Below, one piece after another: positions 5,730 through 7,970 of a stretch of 7,970 nucleotides of DNA (position 1 is the first letter of the stretch; each line of letters starts with the position of its first letter). Origin of the DNA: Coriobacteriia bacterium. GTDB lineage: Bacteria > Actinomycetota > Coriobacteriia > Anaerosomatales > JAUVQN01. The notes under the pieces are model-generated. The model was not told where the DNA came from, did not search any database, and saw only the letters and a program-made list of their open reading frames with translations. The DNA is taken from the NCBI GenBank assembly GCA_030598125.1, contig JAUVQN010000063.1, forward strand, positions 1 through 7,970. Reading direction: 5' to 3'. The position numbers and the translations under genes are program-made.

Positions 5730-7349
5730 GTGGCCGAGCTTGGAGAGATAACGGCTCAGGCCCTTCTGGAGGCGGCGGCAGCAGCCCTGCGCGAGCGGCG
5801 CGACGAGGTCGACAAGCTGAACGTCTTCCCTGTGCCCGACGGTGATACGGGCACGAACATGGACCTCACGATGGATGCCGTCCTGACTGAGGTGTCCATG
5901 CTTCCCCCCGAACCGACGCTCGGCGAGGTGTGTCACGCAGTCACACACGGCTCTCTGATGGGTGCGCGGGGCAATTCCGGCGTGATCCTCTCTCAGGTGC
6001 TACGGGGCGTGTGCGAGGCCCTCACTGAGGCGGATGCCGTGGATACGGACACGATCGCGCACGCGCTGGCGCGCGCCGAGACCGTGTCGTTCCAGGCCGT
6101 GCGCAAGCCCGTGGAGGGCACCATGCTGACGGTCGTGAAGGACTGCGCCGCCGCGGCCGGGCGTGCGGCCGAGGGCGGGCTCGAGCTCGCCGCCCTGCTG
6201 GATGTGGTCTCGAATGAGGCGCGCGATTCGGTGCAGCGCACCCCGGAGCTCCTTCCGGTCCTCAAGGAGGCGGGCGTCGTGGACGCTGGCGCGTACGGTC
6301 TGGCGCTGCTCGTCGAGGGAATGGTCGCGGCACTCGAAGGCCATGAGGTGCGGCCGTTCGACGTCAGCGTGCCGGTCCTCGAGCTGAGCGTCCATCCTGA
6401 GGACGACTGGGACGATGAAGGATACCTGTACTGCACGGAGTTCCTGCTGCTCGGCGAAGGACTGGACCGCGCGGCGGTCCACGAGTTCGTCGTCGGCGAG
6501 GGCGGGTCGGAACTCGTGGTCGGTGAGGGCACCGTGCTCAAAGTCCACGTGCACACGGACGACCCTGCTCGAGTCCTCGCGTACGCCACCGGGATCGGAG
6601 AGGTCGCAGAAGTGCACATCAACAACATGCGCGCTCAGACGACCGAGCGGGCCAGGACGCTTCGGGAGACGGGGGCGTCGGAGCGGCCGACGCAGGGCTG
6701 CGGGATCGTGGCCGTCTCCTCCGGGGAAGGCATCGGCCAGATCCTAGAGAGCCTGGGGGCTGACCGACTCGTGGACGGCGGACAGACGATGAATCCCTCT
6801 ACCGCCGAGCTGCTCGCCGCCGCCGAGTCCATTCCCGCCGAACGCGTGATCGTGCTCCCCAACAACAAGAACATCGTCATGGCCGCAGAGAACGTCGATG
6901 AGCTCGCCTCCGGTCATGTCGTCGTCGTCCCGACGACGTCCGCGCCGGAGGCGTTCGCAGCACTCCTGGCGTACGAGGAGGAGGCGGAGCTCGAGACGAA
7001 CGTCGCCGAGATGAGCGCCGCCGCCCGGGCGGTGAGGACGGGCGAGGTCACGCTGGCGGTGAAGGACTCCTCGAGTCCGCACATCGGTCAGATCTCCGAG
7101 GGTCAGGTGATCGGCATCGCGGATCACGAGATCGTCGCCGCGGGCGAGGATGTCACGCAGGTCGCCTTCGATCTCGTGGGACTGATGGTGGACGGGGCCG
7201 AGACGCTGACGGTGCTGGCCGGCGACGAGCTGCCGCAGGAGGGACTGGAGGACCTCGTCGCTCGTGTCGCCGAGCAGCACCCCGGTCTCGAGATCGATGC
7301 GCACCGAGGGGGTCAACCCCACTACCCGGTCGTTCTGGGCTTCGAGTGA
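5730..7349 (+). CDS. fakA: FakA/YloV-type fatty acid kinase (DAK-domain protein)
   Basis: This 539-residue protein starts with GTG and matches the usual length (about 550). FakA phosphorylates a fatty acid held by a FakB (DegV-family) protein, giving acyl-phosphate for phospholipid synthesis. The N-terminal DhaL/DAK2 nucleotide domain (about 1-205) shows NVFPVPDGDTGTNMDLT, with Asp37 and Asp39 in the metal position. It also shows MGARGNSGVILSQ, EGTMLTVVKD and VDAGAYGLALLVEGM. The middle domain has YLYCTEF (Cys235) and VHVHTDDP (His273, His275), agreeing with the Cys/His/His set known in S. aureus FakA. It ends with EVHINNMRAQTTER. The C-terminal part (about 320-539) includes ILPNNKNI-type and SSSPHIGQISEGQVIGI segments of the family. 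It lies 12 bases after the Asp23-family gene and 28 before degV. The cognate FakB is therefore probably the adjacent gene, though other FakB paralogues may exist elsewhere. Confidence 0.94.
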   Translation: MAELGEITAQALLEAAAAALRERRDEVDKLNVFPVPDGDTGTNMDLTMDAVLTEVSMLPPEPTLGEVCHAVTHGSLMGARGNSGVILSQVLRGVCEALTEADAVDTDTIAHALARAETVSFQAVRKPVEGTMLTVVKDCAAAAGRAAEGGLELAALLDVVSNEARDSVQRTPELLPVLKEAGVVDAGAYGLALLVEGMVAALEGHEVRPFDVSVPVLELSVHPEDDWDDEGYLYCTEFLLLGEGLDRAAVHEFVVGEGGSELVVGEGTVLKVHVHTDDPARVLAYATGIGEVAEVHINNMRAQTTERARTLRETGASERPTQGCGIVAVSSGEGIGQILESLGADRLVDGGQTMNPSTAELLAAAESIPAERVIVLPNNKNIVMAAENVDELASGHVVVVPTTSAPEAFAALLAYEEEAELETNVAEMSAAARAVRTGEVTLAVKDSSSPHIGQISEGQVIGIADHEIVAAGEDVTQVAFDLVGLMVDGAETLTVLAGDELPQEGLEDLVARVAEQHPGLEIDAHRGGQPHYPVVLGFE

Positions 7350-7377
7350 GACGGACTCGCAAAGGGGGACGCGCGAC

Positions 7378-7970
7378 ATGCACCGCGTGGGGATAGTCTG
7401 CGACAGCACGTGCGATCTGGGTCCTGAGTACCTCCGCGACCACGACGTCCGCATGGTGCCGCTCAAGGTGCTCATCGACGGCGAGAGCTACCTCGACTGG
7501 ATCGAACTGTCGACCAGTGAGTTCTACCGGCGTCTCGCCGAGGCGCGCGAGCTCCCGACGACGTCTCAACCTTCGCCGGCCGACTTCGGGGAGACGTACG
7601 CGGCCCTGGCGAACGAGGGCTGCGAGGAGATCGTGTCGATACATCTCTCCTCGCCTCTGTCCGGGACGTACCAGTCGGCGATCATCGCATCGGAGGACGC
7701 TTCCGTGCCGGTCAGGGTCGTCGACACGAAGCTCGTCACCCTCGCCACCGGTCTCGTGGTGAAGCGGGCCGTCGTGGCTCGCGAGGACGGGGGGAGTGCG
7801 GAGGACGTCGAGGCTGCCGCTATCGACGCTTCCTCGGCCACGAGACTGTTCTTCGTGCTCGACACGCTCGAGTACCTCGTCAAAGGCGGGCGTGCCGGCA
7901 AGGCCACTGGACTCGCTGCCTCGATCTTGAGCATCAAGCCGATCCTCACCTTCGACGACGAAGGGACGAT
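7378..7970 (+). CDS. fakB: DegV/FakB fatty-acid-binding protein, 5' part
   Basis: The reading frame is open from the ATG at 7378 to the window end, giving 197 complete codons of a protein that usually has about 280. DegV/FakB proteins hold a fatty acid in a closed pocket and hand it to FakA. The family landmarks appear in order: VGIVCDSTCDL at the N-terminus, VPLKVLIDGESYLD, the LPTTSQPSPADF fatty-acid headgroup loop, IHLSSPLSGTYQSA, VVDTKLVT, and LDTLEYLVKGGRAGK followed by ILSIKPIL. A purine run AAAGGGGGA (7361-7369) precedes the ATG. Placement directly after the kinase strongly suggests it is the FakA partner. Which fatty acid it prefers (saturated or unsaturated) cannot be read from the sequence. 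The window cuts it, so there is no evidence of damage to the gene itself. Confidence 0.93.
   Translation, partial: MHRVGIVCDSTCDLGPEYLRDHDVRMVPLKVLIDGESYLDWIELSTSEFYRRLAEARELPTTSQPSPADFGETYAALANEGCEEIVSIHLSSPLSGTYQSAIIASEDASVPVRVVDTKLVTLATGLVVKRAVVAREDGGSAEDVEAAAIDASSATRLFFVLDTLEYLVKGGRAGKATGLAASILSIKPILTFDDEGT

Overview
The window comes from a GC-rich bacterium (roughly two thirds G+C by eye). The zinc-ribbon L28, the Asp23-family protein, the FakA/FakB-type pair and a PASTA protein point to a high-GC Gram-positive lineage. An actinobacterial group, perhaps Coriobacteriia-like, is my best guess; this is an inference from gene content and style, with no database search behind it. Everything looks like ordinary chromosome. 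I see no mobile element, CRISPR array, tRNA or rRNA, and no stretch over 300 bases without a gene.

Layout. Positions 1-1498 hold the 3' end of rsmB (16S rRNA m5C methyltransferase) and glpX (class II fructose-1,6-bisphosphatase), probably cotranscribed. A small FmdB-family zinc-ribbon gene follows on the minus strand (1530-1838). It is divergent from a membrane-anchored PASTA protein (1934-3019), and the two promoters appear to share one -35 element. The C-terminal half of the PASTA protein reads as an N-acetylmuramoyl-L-alanine amidase fold that has lost its metal and catalytic residues. Next is a two-TM, GAF-containing HD-GYP protein (3088-4995) with a non-canonical GYP motif. It meets rpmB (ribosomal protein L28, minus strand, 4996-5184) stop codon to stop codon.

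A divergent promoter region (5185-5366) then leads into an operon: an Asp23/YloU-type protein (5367-5717), a FakA/YloV-type fatty acid kinase (5730-7349), and the start of a DegV/FakB fatty-acid-binding protein (7378 to the window end). The last two would act together: FakB presents a fatty acid, and FakA phosphorylates it to acyl-phosphate for phospholipid synthesis.

The order rsmB ... PASTA protein ... rpmB / asp23 - fakA resembles, from memory, the Firmicutes region rsmB-rlmN-prpC-prkC-rsgA-rpe-rpmB-yloU-yloV. Here the slot of the PASTA kinase PrkC is taken by the PASTA/pseudoamidase protein. That protein and the variant HD-GYP protein are the items most worth a second look. I found no clear multi-gene novel system.
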